Assembly (NCBI RefSeq): GCF_964275005.1
Contig: NC_092695.1
Location: forward strand, 9,816,197-9,880,196
Direction of reading: 5' to 3'
Length of the DNA stretch: 64,000 nucleotides
Source of the DNA: Diadema setosum
Taxonomy: Eukaryota > Echinodermata > Echinoidea > Diadematoida > Diadematidae
The notes below the pieces were generated by a model. That model did not search any database and was not told where the DNA came from. It saw only the letters and a program-made list of their open reading frames with translations. This document shows, one piece after another, positions 12,736 to 25,790 of the stretch (position 1 is the first letter of the stretch; every line of letters begins with the position of its first letter). Both the position numbers and the translations under genes were made by a program.

Positions 12736-12970
12736 CTGTATACGCCATATATTTAGCAGGTCTAAATTTTCGCGAATCGTGACTTCCGACAATTTCGTGA
12801 GTGGTTAGATTCGTGATCGAGATGTACAGTGATGAACGGAAAAATGTGTGCGGGCACGTGGCATTCATGTCAGGATCAGCGTTTATTTCTGTGTTGTTAA
12901 TTTTGCGAAAAGCACAAGACTTGTGAAACTCACGAAGATAAAAACTGTGGGAAATACAAGGTGTATACAG
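12736..12970. mobile_element. 235-bp MITE, CTGTATACGCC family, copy 2
   Basis: It has the same left end (CTGTATACGCCATATATTT) and interior order as the 8945 copy, and ends GTGTATACAG before TA. It is diverged from copy 1, so it is an older independent insertion. Confidence 0.8.
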
Positions 12971-15900
12971 TAGTTTTGTATAGTGTAGTTTTGTAGTGTA
13001 TCATTTGTGTGTTTTGCAATGTCTCAATACACTGGATTGAACATGAGACAGGATGTAGATGAGAGTAACAATCATTGACAGTTGTCCAGGTCTCTGTATT
13101 TAGAATGTCACTCATGGATTTAGAGATTTTGAGTTTCTTTGCAGCTCTGATCAAATTGACTTAAATAGATGAAGTCAAACCAAACAAACAATGGTGAAAG
13201 TGCCATTCAAATCAGGAAAAAAAAGAGGAAAGTTACGGGTTTTTGGAGTTTCACATATTTCCCCGCAACATTGATATCAGTCACAGTCGCATTTGCCAAT
13301 AGAATTAGGTCATGATGTAATGACCTTGCAGGTTTCTCTTTTGCTTGAACAGAAATCTTTACTTATTTCCTTTTCAGCAACTGGTTAAAATGAGCTATTG
13401 CAATCTTTTTCATCTGTAGTCAGTTGTGTATCATCTGTTCCTTTGAAGATGAGGTCTTTTCCAACTGAACTTGGCAGGAAACTTCTCAAAATAAAGGGAC
13501 AAAAAGTTGTTTGATTTTGTTTTTGTTTCTTAGGTGACTTTTTGCAACTTAATGGTAGAAAGTCAATTTTAAAGGACAGATGTGCATTTCCCAAGGAATC
13601 AGGCATATACTGTCTAAGACAGAAATGGAATCATCCATGTTTTATCAATTGTACCTTTAATCATTTATGTTTGACGTATCATTTTGCTTTCTGTTAATGT
13701 ATAGTTTTTGTAGACCCAACAACATAGCTGATGTAACCAGAAGAGTATAGTTAAAAATCATTCATAGTGAGATATGCCTGCCAGAAGAAGAAGTATTAGT
13801 GATATGGCTGGATTCTGTCCAACAGGGAGCATGAAGGCTTGGCTTTAGTGAGAGGCAGTTAGTGGGGAACTGCTAATGCTAAACACTCATGGCGTACTGA
13901 ATGTATGACTAGTTGTGATTTCTCCCATGCTGACATTTATGAAGTGACCTAGTTGACAGGACGCAAGTTTAGCTTTGCAACATGTCATTACAGAGAGCAA
14001 ATACGGCGTGCAGAAGCAGCGTGGCGTAAAATGGATTTTGCCGCACAGCTTCTTTGCTTTCCTGCGCATCTGAGCTTCCTGCACTACCTTTGTGCGCGAG
14101 AATAGCGTGCCATTAGCGAAATTTCGGCAGTTTGCGGTAATGCAGGGCTAGCTGTAAGTCGCTGAGTGTCTGGTGAGGCATGAAATATGAAGAGCACTCC
14201 CTAATTGACAGTTATACAGACCTTGCCCCACCCTTCTCTACAGACTGTACTTTCACTTGATTGCGTAACCTTGATAAATGTCACATGCATCATGTTCTGC
14301 GGTGCTAGCAGATGCTATTAGGCATTGGAAACAAGTAAGTTCACTCTTAAAGGGGAACTTCTGTCAAGGTCAAGTTGACTTAAATAGAAACAGCACAGTC
14401 AAACAAATAGGGAACAGTGAATGTTTTAATTCAGATTCTGATTAAAAATATAAGATTTTACAATTTCACATTTCTTTACGAGACTTCAGTATCAGTCATA
14501 ACAACACGGAGAGATTAATTGAGGTAACGATGTAAGCACATCACAGGTCTCAAATTGGTTTGTTCATAGTGGGTATTATGAAAACAGTTTGTGCTTCTGA
14601 AGGTTGCCAGCTAGGCATTGTGTTTTCAGGCTCTAATTTGTCAGTGTGTATGTCTGGCTGTCTGTCTATATGTCCATATTTATGTTTGTCCATCCACAGG
14701 CCACAGATTTCATTGCCCTATAATCAAAGCACAACTGAATGGATGAATTTTTCTTCATTCTTGGTCTTGGTATACTTCTAGGGGCATAGATATCCTAATC
14801 AGATTTAAGTAGACTTTCCTCTAGGTCAAAGGTCATAGGTTATTTAACTTTTTTTTTTTTAATGTCATATGCCAAACATAACTATGCATTATAGCACAAG
14901 CGGGTTTTACTTGAGGACTCTTGGTGCAACCCTACATACAGTGCAGTTAAAAATTCCCTGTGGCAAAAAAAAAAAAAGTTGCTAGAACAGACGATGATGG
15001 TGACTATTTAAAATTCATGTCATTTAAGCTGTGACTCTTGATAGTTTCATTTTATGTTGTATCACACATCTAATGAATGACCAAATTTTTGGCAAGTAAT
15101 GATTAATGCAAGAATGGTGAGCAGTTCTAAAACCTGGTTACAAGAAGGAAACACAGAGAAGAAAAGCACCTTGTTATTTGGAGCATGCAGTAAGAATTTG
15201 ACGTCATATGGTGCATGCATCAAGTCGGTGCTACCTCCTCACTCGTTCCCCCCCCCCCCCCATTTCCTGAGTGCTGCGAAATGAATAATATTCAATGAAA
15301 GGTCGCAGTTCAAGTCACCAAGTCGGAATGGCCGTGTCACTATTTTTGTGTGGACTGCAGGTGAGACGGCCGATGGAGTGGAAGGACATATTGATTTTTC
15401 TATATCCGTCTCCCGGTCTCCCTTCGAGTATTGACCATGATGAACGTGCCAAGGGGGCAGACGTTTATCGTCCACACGAAATCATCCAAGGTTCCACCCT
15501 GTCACATCTCACTCGCATCCCCCATCACTCCTCCCATCCATTCTTCTGCATATGTATGTCGACTATCTAGTTTTCTCTTCTCCCCCCCCCCCCCCCCCCC
15601 CCCCGTGCACTTGTGTCTGCATTGGACTGCCTGTTGCTAGAAAGCACTTTGTAGTACGTAAAACCAATAAGTTTCATGTCGGACCAGTAGAACCAGATAT
15701 AATTTGACTGTTGTCACATATTTCTCAGGAAAGAAATGAAAAACTGGTGTGTAGAATGAAGATAGAAGCAGGAGGCAACTTCTGAATAAGCATTTCAGGC
15801 ACTATGCAGCACTCCTTCTATTGAGCAGAGGATGAATTTAACTCATTTTTCATATTTAGTCATTCCCTTTCGACCTTACCGCACCTGTTTACATTGCTCC

Positions 15901-18900
15901 CTACCTTCAAGAGGGACTGCAGAAGAATTGAGCAGGTGTGAAAGAGGGGGGGGGGGGGGCATCGGTTGCTTTGACCTAGACTTATCCATTGGAGTAGTCA
16001 TATAGTATTTGCATGCTTCCTGCATTTGGGCGTCATGACAACGCAAGTGTCATTACTCGTCGGCATTTCTTTGCTGTTTTCCTTCCTCTCTTACCCCCCC
16101 CCCCCATCCATATCAAATCTTTCTATATGATTTTAATTCTACATATTTATCTACCATCTGTATTTTTCATCCGTTCATCTCTTCATACCATATTTTGCAT
16201 TATTCCATTGTACAATTACATTATAGTAATCTATCCCTCAGACCTTGTTTAGATAGGGTGTGTGTGTGTGATTTTGGAGCATGTAGCTCTTTTCGTTTAG
16301 GGCTGTTTAGACCATCAGATTGTAAAGTGGACTATAATTTAGTCGCCCGCATGACTACTTGAATTCTCCCAGTTCTTCAAACCCCCTCTCAGTTCCTTCC
16401 CACTTCCCCACAGCAGACACCCATGAATTCAAATTCTGTAATAGTGAAAATTTTGCGCATTTTGCGCAACTAAAAACTAGCATGAAAATAAAAGCATCCA
16501 TGCTTGCATTATGTACCCACTATGCGATGTCTTGATTCCGCGAAATTACAAACAGGAGAAATTCATCTGCCTCAGCAGAGGGCAAAAATATTACTCATGC
16601 GAAAATATCCACATTTGTACAGTAGTTTTTACCCACAAGCATATGAACACAGTCTCAACAGGAGTGCCCGACATGTGACTCCAGTGTCTAATATCTACAG
16701 CAGGTGTTTTAAAGATACCAAGAAAGTATCACGTTCATTAATTTCTTCCATTCAAATGGTCATTACATTATCATCATTCGGTGTGAATTTGCATGGGTGA
16801 TGATCGCAACATGTCACTTGCTTCACAGATTTCACTGGAGGTAACCGTATATCTTTCGGTAACCCTGTCTCTTTCGGGAAGCTCTCCTTTAAGTGAGGAT
16901 CTGGGCAGCAGTGCATTCTTTATGCTTTCACTCTACCGGAAATGTGCTACAGGAAGACCTGTCGGTATAAAGCAAGACATTTTGATTAGGCGGGGGAAAC
17001 TCAAAGATAAGATATTCTTTTGTGCGTTTTGCAATCACACTGAAATGGCAAGGCACCTGCGGAGACAGATCAGCCCAGGATCCCTCAAGGGTACCCTGAC
17101 ATCTCCCTCTCATGGTTTAGAGATATGAATGTGTGAGTCAGACCCTCGAATCAAACACCAGGGACCCCGCGTTGTTCTTCGTGTACATGCAGCTGTAAGC
17201 TCATCCACTGTTGTGTGTGTGGGGGTGGGTGCCTACCATAATGCGAACAGTTGCTGCGCTTTAGAAGCACCGTACCCCCCACAAATGTCCAACTTCCCGC
17301 ACCGATGTAAAGGTCACTGTAGGCATATATCTGCAAACAAACATAGTAATTCCCCCTTGCAAGGAAACAAACAAAATATTACAGGCATGTCTTTTTTTCC
17401 TTTCTCTCTAATTCTCTTCTCTTTCTCCCCACTGCCGCCCAGTGCAGAGAAAGCAGAACATGATGACCAGAATCACAACCTCTCGTATTTCCTTCTCGAA
17501 AGCAGACTCTCTCCCAGATGTTTCCTTGATTCCGGGAGAACAATACGTTGTGTTGATCAGCTGGTTCTTGCATTGGACTTGGCAAGTGCCAAATCCAAGA
17601 TCAAACCATTTCTCCCCGCCTGCTCACCGTATGTGAAAGTGTCTCTTTAAAAGAAGTATCTTTTACAGCCTGATTACAACACCTGTTGTTCTCAATTTGA
17701 TAAACACAATCAATTTCTCAATAGAATTGCCAGTGGAGTAACCATGAGCTGAAGACAAGGAGCATTGTGTGGACGAAGATTTCACAAAAAGAAGAAAAAA
17801 AAAAGAGATTTGTATGTGTATGTATAGAGCAGTTGGAGGAACTGAACAAGTGTTATAGTGATAAAAATATTGCATGATCCCCCTTCCTTCCATTGTATGA
17901 ACGCTATGTCAATTGAACACTCTACATTCAAATGCTGATTTAGATAAGTTTTTGGTCATTGTCAAAATTATGTGTAGTGTTTAAAAAGAAATGATTCATT
18001 TGTTGTTTCTCTACTTTTTTCCAATTTTGATATCTCTTTCTCAATTGTCAATCCCTGTAAATCTATGACTTTTCAGAAAACTATCCCATTCTACCATTTT
18101 TTTCTCCCTTTGTTGAAAACAGCATTTACTCAATTAATGCAATACCCCAGTGATGTACATCTAATATACTCATGTGATATATGAGGCATCATTGAAATGA
18201 GGTATTGTTAAATTTGAGTCCTTGGGTTCATCAAAAGATGGGCAGTCATAGATGATAATGTCGTGAGAGACAGCGAGTGTGCCAAGGATCCGTACGAGTG
18301 ATTGGAAGAGATCTAAACCTTGGTTTGGATGCCCTCTAGTCTCACTGATCCTCCCTGGTGAATTTAGATTGGGCCCAATTCTCCAATCGCTCAACAGCAG
18401 CCTAACACCATTGGTGGTGCGAGAATCTAAGCTCATTGCGGCCCGCACGCGGCGCCACATTTGATCTCTACTGACCGCCAATTGTCGCGTGGCTCAGCTT
18501 TCAGGAATGCTTCCACTCCCTTCGTTTCCAGGCCCCAAACCCGGCCTATTGCACTGTACAGAGATCTGGTCTGATGAGCTTGACTGTCTTGAGAAAAAGT
18601 TTTTATCTTATGCCTCTTACCACAAGGGGTGGAAATTGTATTCATTTGATCTTTTTATTCAGCTAGTCTTTTATTTTGACTCATGAAACCTTGTTTTCAA
18701 TTCATGAGGATTATATTTTCTCCTTTCATTTGGTACTCATAATGTTTTGGTACATTTGGCTTTTATGTTGTCTGCACACTATCAGTCCAGTGGAATGTCC
18801 ATACATGCATCTGTCTGTCCAGCAGTTTTTTTTTCTTTTTTCATCTGTACAAATGGCTGAATAGCCCATATTCAGCTACACTAGCTGGTCTTCCATGGAT

Positions 18901-20033
18901 GATGTCCAGTTTTATTATACGTCACAGCAGCACCGCTGACATACAAACTGCAGCCTCTGGTACCTACGTAGTTTATTTGCCCACTTTCACTGTCCTGCAG
19001 TTTGCAACTGCATACCATAGTCCCACGCATGCATGTGCATGTAATGTTGTATGCAATCATATCTCGGTGCTTGGCCTGGTTCAGTGCATTGCACTTTGCA
19101 GCCTTTCCATGCATCACGTTTTAAAATCCACATAATTCATCCCAGGATACTTATTTGGCATCTAGTCAAAGACAAAGTCACTATTAAAAGTAAAAAAAAA
19201 AACAAGTCACAAATTCCACATATGCATCCAAGGCACAGGTAGCCTACTGCACACGCCACGCCGCGAGACGGGACGCCCGAAATCGAAAAGTTTATCAGCA
19301 GCAGGTCGACGTGGGGAAGTGAGGCCTTGACATACCTCTGCAGTCGACGTCACAACGTTCTCGTTCACCCAATCGAAAAGTCCATATTGCTCAGCTAGAC
19401 GTAGTGGGCTACAAACCTTCACCCGAATTCGAGCCATTCAATTGCGAGGCAGATACACAACCGACTGATCAATGAGCCACTTCGCCATCCATATAGTGTT
19501 TTAGAATCATCTCATATGAACGTCAGGTAACCCAAGAAAGGAAACTTGGTATGATGGAATGATCAAACAAAGAAGGATGGACAAATTTTAATCTGTGGTC
19601 ATTAGACCACATTTTATGGTCAAGGTCAGTCTAATATTTCACATTTTATTGCAGTGACTTAATTATGATATGACAGAGTACTAGGAGAGGACAGTACCCT
19701 ATTAAATTTTAATTTTGGAATAGATCAGTTGAATGTTGCAGGTCAAGGTTTACAGTATACCATATGTTGTGAAGAATTGATAGAATACAATATGATGAGA
19801 TTGAACATTTACTGTATGCATGAGCTATTGCAAAAATTATGTCTTGACTTGATTCTAGGCTAGAAGGTCGCTAGTCTTCCATAAGGTCAAGGATCATGAA
19901 CGTTGTATCTATTTCAGGCTGTTGATAGATGTAATTATTTCCTGAGGGCTAATGGGAAAAACTGAACAAAGATAGAAATAGGGTCAAATGTGTCAAAACT
20001 GATTGAAAATGAAAAGCAAAATACTGTATAAGC
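12971..20033. other. Long gene-free intronic stretch
   Basis: No exon, RNA gene or complete element was recognised in about 7 kb. Long C/G homopolymers occur (15582-15604 and near 15250, 15948 and 16096). Non-repetitive, GC-richer islands lie at about 13950-14150, 16800-17300, 18270-18560 and 19240-19440. Their frames give no recognisable protein on either strand, and they are best treated as candidate regulatory islands. Confidence 0.45.
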
Positions 20034-20247
20034 TGTTATTTTCGCATACAAATATTTTCGCAAATTAGGAGGTCACAGACATTTTCGGGAGATGTTATTT
20101 TTGCGAGTTTGATACTGAGGCTATCATAAGAGCACTAATACCTTTCATCAGTTCTAGATATTTTCGCGAGTTGTTAAATTCGTGGTCAAACAATGATTTG
20201 CAAAATTCGCGAAAATTAAATCCTTGTGAAAATATCAGCTTATACAG
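20034..20247. mobile_element. 214-bp MITE with CTGTATAAGCTG ends
   Basis: The ends CTGTATAAGCTG and CAGCTTATACAG are inverted repeats next to TA, and the interior carries TTTTCGCAAA-type words. In architecture it resembles the CTGTATACGCC family but with different terminal sequence, so it is probably a sister family using the same transposase. Confidence 0.7.
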
Positions 20248-20499
20248 TACATGGATATGACTCAGTGATTTGATAGTGAAGGTGTCTACGTTTTGTGAAC
20301 AGGTTGTTATGCCTAGAGCTTCTGTAATGGTAGACAAAGGTAGAAAAAAAAAAGACAACAGCCAAATTGGCACATGTTGGGGATATCTGTGGATAGCTCA
20401 GTCATGAATGCAAATTGGTAGTGGGTACTGTCGAATAAATGTGAAAATCTATCATGACTCATCAGTTTGCACACAATGGAAAATGAGATGGACAGTCTG

Positions 20500-20960
20500 G
20501 GATGGTCCGTGTTGTCAGAGACATTCGCACAGTGCCGTGCATGGTGGCTTCCCTAAGTTTGCCGTGCCATACACCTTCAGCACCCGACAGCTTGGGCATT
20601 GATTCACTAAGCATCCGGAAAATATTTTTAGCGGCTGCCCGATTGCTTGATTGGTCATGGGAAGCAGCACGCCAGCCTGTATTACAGTCGTAGGGGAAAA
20701 AGAGGAATTCCGCGCAGAAACTCAGCGAGCCATGTTCAGGGACAGCGCGAGAGACAGACGGACAAACTGACAGACAGACACGCCGTGTTGATTTGTAGTC
20801 ATTACTCAGCGCAAGTGTGAAGCGGTTGTCATTTTGATTTGTATACGGCTGATGGTAAACCAAAGCCGCCCCTCCCCGCCCCCACCCCCACTGAACCAGG
20901 ACGCCCGATTTTGTTGGGGGTCTGTCGAGTTGATGGGGCACAGCCAAGTGGCCAGAGGGG
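20500..20960. other. CpG-enriched single-copy island
   Basis: This block has visibly higher GC and CpG than its flanks, an inverted CCAAT box (GATTGGTCAT near 20651), and no similarity to other repeats in the window. Open frames exist on both strands but resemble no known protein. It could be an enhancer, or an alternative promoter inside the cyclase intron. That is inferred from composition only. Confidence 0.35.
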
Positions 20961-21696
20961 ATCCCATGAGGAAGATTGGAGGGCACAGGATATGAACCCA
21001 TCAGTCAGGTGGATTTATCCAATTGACCCATATTTCAAACTGTATCCTCTCCTGCACTCTAGTTTGATAGTGCCATACAGTTTCTTGATTCCGAGAGATG
21101 TTCTTCTCATGTCAAGGAATATGATATATGGTTCTCTAGTAATCACATGGTGATGGGAGTGATGATGAATTTTTCATCTACGATCTAGTTTTCACACAAT
21201 GGTGGCACTGAAATTTCTCCGGTTTGTTTTTTTGCCTCGTCCAATCCTGGCCCTATTTTCCCCGGTTAGAGATTGTGCCAGCTATTTTTATCATTTCCTC
21301 GCAGACAGGTGGACTGTGAGGTGATCAGTGTATTAAATTGGCAGGGTGAACTCATATTTAGGAAGAGTCTGCAGGATGGTGCCTGAAATCAGTCATCATG
21401 AAAGTTGGTTGGTTGTCAGGATTTTCTATCCCACAACTCTCTCCCTCTTCTCCCTCTTTCCTTCACTGTCTCTTCTGCTCGTTCCTTCGTTCCTTCGTTC
21501 CCTCGTTCCCCTCCCCCCTCCTCCTCTTCTCCCTCTCTCTCTCTCTCTTTGTCACCCTCTGTGCAACCTTTTACATTTTCCACTTTCTAGATCTGTTGTC
21601 GTGCATATGTGGCTATTTATTTCCACATCGTGTCATTCACTCAATTCGCAAGGGGGAAAATATATGTATAAAAGAAGTCCATATGATGTCTGCTTA
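20961..21696. other. Intronic stretch, nothing recognised
   Basis: Includes a pyrimidine-rich tract at about 21430-21550 on the + strand. No exon or element ends were recognised. Confidence 0.4.
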
Positions 21697-22077
21697 AAGG
21701 GATGGTACAGTATTGGTGGAGATGAGAATTGGGCTTTTCACTTTCTGCAAGATACCAGAAAACACTTATGATATAGTACAGAGCATACCATTTTAAGAGG
21801 AATTCAAAGTTTATTTGATGAAAATCGGGTTGGGAATGACTGAAACATCCAAAAACAAAGTAAAACAAAGCGATCTTAAAGTGTGGGTCCTACACTTTAT
21901 TAGAGTCGCCTTTTTTGGATAGCTCAGCCATTTCAAAACCAATTTTCATCAAATAAACATTGAATTCCTCATAGAATTACATGCTCTTTCATATTTCATG
22001 AGAGCTTTCTGATTATCTCACCAAAAAAATGTTAGAAACCTGAAATTAGGTCTCAACCAAACACTGTACAATCCCTT
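21697..22077. mobile_element. AAGGGATGGTACAGT MITE, copy 1
   Basis: The left end AAGGGATGGTACAGT is mirrored on the right by the complement of AAGGGATTGTACAGT. TA flanks both ends. The interior is AT-rich and non-coding and ends with the recognisable TTAGAAACCTGAAATTAGG stretch. Close copies lie at 24711-25094 and 38518-38890, and a diverged one at 29177-29528. Confidence 0.85.
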
Positions 22078-23238
22078 TAAAGAGAGCTCTGTCTCAACTG
22101 GTTTGATTTCTCCACTAGATGACAACAAGCACTGATAAAGCCTTTTGCCATAGGTACCTGGTACAATGTGTTGCAAGGTAAAATAACTGTCTGTGGTCCC
22201 GGCGGGGACCCTTTATAAACTGTGTATGAGCAAGATGTCTTGACCATGGTTCTGAGATAATTTTTAGAGTAATCTTTTCTTCTTTGTTGTTGTTGTTGTT
22301 TGTTTGTTTTTGTTATTTTTTTTGGGGGGGGGGGAGGGGTAGGGGTTTTAGTCATTCACACAAATTTGTTGAGATGTGAGATTCTGGTATGTACCCGTAC
22401 ATGAGACTAAATGTCACTGAAAGAAAGCAAATGATCCTAGAGACAATGGTGTCAGGGGTTTCCCCACTTCAGAACCCAGTGTGCCTCCGACTGACCCGAT
22501 TGCAAATGTGTGGTCGTTATGTAAGCCACGTTTAGTCTCTGCTGTCCTTGGAAGCTTGTGGCAGGAAGAGGGGATGCGAATTCTTACATCCATCATACTA
22601 GCAGTCGTAGCACTATTGCCAGGTGGCTCAAACGTTTGCGTGAAACTTGTAAGTTTAAAATTCAATGTCAACTTGTGGCATTGGGCTTCTCTTTTGCATC
22701 GAGCTTGCCCTGGTGATGCAATCGCCTGTTGTTGTTGTTTTTTTTTTCTGTCTCTCTTTCATCAGTCATTTCTTTTCTTTGTATCCTCTGTACCACACTG
22801 AAGTGTCTCATTAAGCTCATGTGTGGGTTCAAGTTACTGTAAAAGGAGAAGCATTCGTATGAATGTTTGTCTTTTCCACACTGGGCCAACTTCATTGAAA
22901 TTCACTTGCTTGTGATTTTAGCAAATTTTAACATACCCGTCTGACATTGGGGCAACTTCATATCAACTCATCAGCCCATTTTCTTGCTAGGTTTATATGC
23001 AATAGGCTAGCATGCTTCCAACAAAGAAGTCAAGTTTAATTACAGGGCAGCAAACCTCATGTGAAGCTTGAAGAAGATTGTACTGCATTGAGTAAATTCT
23101 CAGGTGAGATTTTTAGGTAGCTTTGACATGGTAGACTAGAAACCACCACAGAAAATTTTGCAGAATATTGATATAGTGATCTGTCACGATTGGAATGAAC
23201 ACCAGTGTTAGAAGAGATACTAGTTTGCATCTTTCTAA
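22078..23238. other. Intronic stretch, nothing recognised
   Basis: Gene-free sequence with a T/G homopolymer junction at about 22315-22333. Nothing else could be supported. Confidence 0.4.
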
Positions 23239-23651
23239 TACCCCTTTTATGCTTAGCAAATTTCACCCAGGTGTAACTGGGAGATCTCTTACAATGCACA
23301 ATCTTGCAGGTGAAATTCCATGTAAACTGCTGGATGACTTTTCCCCTCGAACTGTCCCAGTGAACTCCCGAGCATCCCAGGAACTCCCAGATGACATTTC
23401 AGTGTGAAAGGTATCGTAGGCATACTCCAAGTGAACTCCTGTGTGAAGTTCTAAGGTCAGCATACCGACAACATCTTGCGGGCTGTTCTTGAGCATGCAC
23501 CATAGCGTGCACTTCCTCTGCAGAGGAACGGATGCGAAAATTCAACCGGGAACTCATTCTCGAGTTTGAAAGAAATTCTTTGCGGGTGTTCCATGTTTGA
23601 TTCCCCATTGCGTTTCCTGGATGATCCGGAGTGACTACCACGAAAGCGGTA
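23239..23651. mobile_element. TATACCCCTTT MITE, copy 2
   Basis: It begins ATACCCCTTTTATGC and ends with the complementary-looking CGAAAGCGGTA. Inside is a TTTCACCCAGGTG block, then CCCAGGAACTCCCAG-like and GAAAGAAATTCTTTGCGGG segments. These run in the same order as in the copy at 27579-28023. Confidence 0.6.
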
Positions 23652-24710
23652 CGAGCTGACACGTGACAGACAACCAGCCAAGAGTAGACAGGGGTTCGTG
23701 CCCAGAGGCATTCATGATGTCGTCAGGCCCGTCTCTCATGGAAATGAGCCCACTAATCAGTGCCAATTAGTCCAGGGAAATAGCACACTTGGTGCCAGGT
23801 AGCTGATGCAAGTCTTGGAAGCCTCTGTTGATCATGTTGTATCTATTTACATCCTACCACCCACCCCCCCCCCCCTTCCACGGCCCTACTGGTCATTATC
23901 TAAATTATAGTTTAAAGAGCTAAGGACAGTCTCAGTAGGGAACATGTCTGTACACAAACATTCACAAGTTTGTATGCAAGGATCGGAAATTTTTTTTTTT
24001 TTGGGGGGGGGGGTCAGAATGAAAACTGAGAGGTGTAGTTGTTGTAGGAAAGTCTTTATTTTGATTGGAAGCATAAAAATGCTAAAGAGCTCCAGTTTTA
24101 AATGAAATGGACGAAAGAAATCGAACCTTTGATGGCTTTTCTGCAATGACTTGGACAAAATAATCTCTTTGCTGGCACATCTTGAACCAGTCTCTGCCAT
24201 CATGTGACTGATGTCACTTGCATAGTGTTCCCCATGTTTTGTGCATGATCCAATAGTTTATACTCCCTTCAGTTTTTCTCAGACATTTTCTCTTGAGAGT
24301 ACTAAAAATATCTTTGTTTTGTTCTGCTCTGTGGAAAAAAAATGATATAATTTTCTTTGACAAGATGTTCTTGTAGCATGGAGAAACCATTATATATTTG
24401 ATGAAGCCATTTGCATAAACTCCCTGTGAAGCATAAACAGGGAAAGGTCACATATATTGCAGTTATATGAAGGCTCGTTTCCTGGACACGTCCCTGTATT
24501 TGACTGATGTGTGCAAAAAATGAAATTCGTGTGGGCTGTTCGATATCTCTATGGTATCCTTAAGGTCAGTATGCCCCAGGCCAGTTTGACCGAATGCAGT
24601 GAGAGAAGCCGAAGAAACACTTCCAATTCTCATTAAAAAAAACATTCAAGCAGTGTGATCGAGAGTGTTTGGATGCTAATTGTCATCTTCAAGGTAATAG
24701 CAGAATATTA
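23652..24710. other. Intronic stretch, nothing recognised
   Basis: Contains a C run near 23865-23875 and a T/G homopolymer junction near 23990-24012. No gene was recognised. Confidence 0.4.
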
Positions 24711-25094
24711 AAGGGATGGTACAGTATTGGTGGAGGTAAGAATTGGGCTTTTAACTTTTTGCGAGATACCAAGAAAACACTTATGATATAGTACAGAGCA
24801 TACCATTTTAAGAGGAATTCAAAGTTTATTTGATGAAAATCGGGTATGGAATGACTGAAACATCCAAAAACAAAGTAAAACAAAGCGATCGTAATAAAGT
24901 GTGGGTCCCACACTTTATTAGAATCACTCTTTTGGGGATATCTCAGCCATTTCAAAACCAATTTTCATCAAATAAACATTCAATTCCTCATAGAATTTCA
25001 TGCTCTTTCATATTTTATAAGAGGTTTCTCAAAATTTCATCAAAAAATGTTAGAAACCTGAAATTAGGTCTCATCCAAAACTGTACGATCCCTT
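24711..25094. mobile_element. AAGGGATGGTACAGT MITE, copy 2
   Basis: Nearly identical to the copy at 21697, flanked by TA, with the right end complementary to AAGGGATCGTACAGT. The close similarity of the two copies 3 kb apart suggests recent amplification. Confidence 0.85.
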
Positions 25095-25450
25095 TAAAGG
25101 TAATATTAAAGGTCTGCTGACTGAAGACTGACACCTTTAACTTAGCTTGGCTATCTAATGACCGGGGGACGCAGATGTTTCATCTTCAAACAGATGTGAC
25201 CAAATGAAAAACATTTCCAGGAGAATCTGTAGTTTTCTTCTTAAGGCAAGAAGACAACTGGCTGCTAGCCTGTTGGAAAAAAAGAAAAAGAGGAAATGAT
25301 AAAAAACTGCTTGCAGACACAAGACTCCCAACATTCCACATGCAGAGCTTACTTCCCAGACCACTTGCCAAAGTCACTTTTCTGCCAACTTGATTCTTTG
25401 GCAGAGTTCCTTGGTGGCTGAGGCTCCACCAGTCACAGTGGCAGATCCAA

Positions 25451-25790
25451 GGGGGGGGGGGGGGGGGGGGGCACCAGGCACACACCCCCTCTTTTATTTT
25501 TTGTTAAAACAAAAGAAATAAAAAGAAAAAATGAGATGATACCCAGAAGTAGCACCGAAAAAAATTCTTTGCGTCCCTCTCCTTCACTAAATTCCTGGAT
25601 TTGCCCCTGAGTCATTATGTGAAAGTGTGTGTGTGTGTGTGTGTGTGTGTTGTTGTTGTTGTTGTTGTTGTGTGTGTGTGTGTTTATGTGTTTGTATGGT
25701 ACAACCTTTTGTCTTCTGTTTAATTTGAGTCAAAAGAGGCCTAAACTTTTAATCCTAGCAGAATCTTTGTCAGAGGTGACATGCTTTATT
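25451..25790. repeat. G run, GT/TTG microsatellite and element fragment
   Basis: A 21-base G run (25451-25471) is followed by a compound (GT)n-(TTG)n-(GT)n tract at about 25626-25683. After that comes a 60-base fragment (25728-25790) of the left part of the 10423-11113 insertion, sharing AGTCAAAAG and ATCCTAGCAGAATCTT. The fragment is truncated on both sides. Confidence 0.7.

Noticed and set aside
17129..17650. 173-codon plus-strand frame
   Set aside because: The translation is low in information, contains poly-pyrimidine-derived residues, and resembles nothing known on inspection.
20462..21001. 179-codon minus-strand frame
   Set aside because: No recognisable domain, no splice support, and it coincides with a CpG-rich island where stop codons are rarer.
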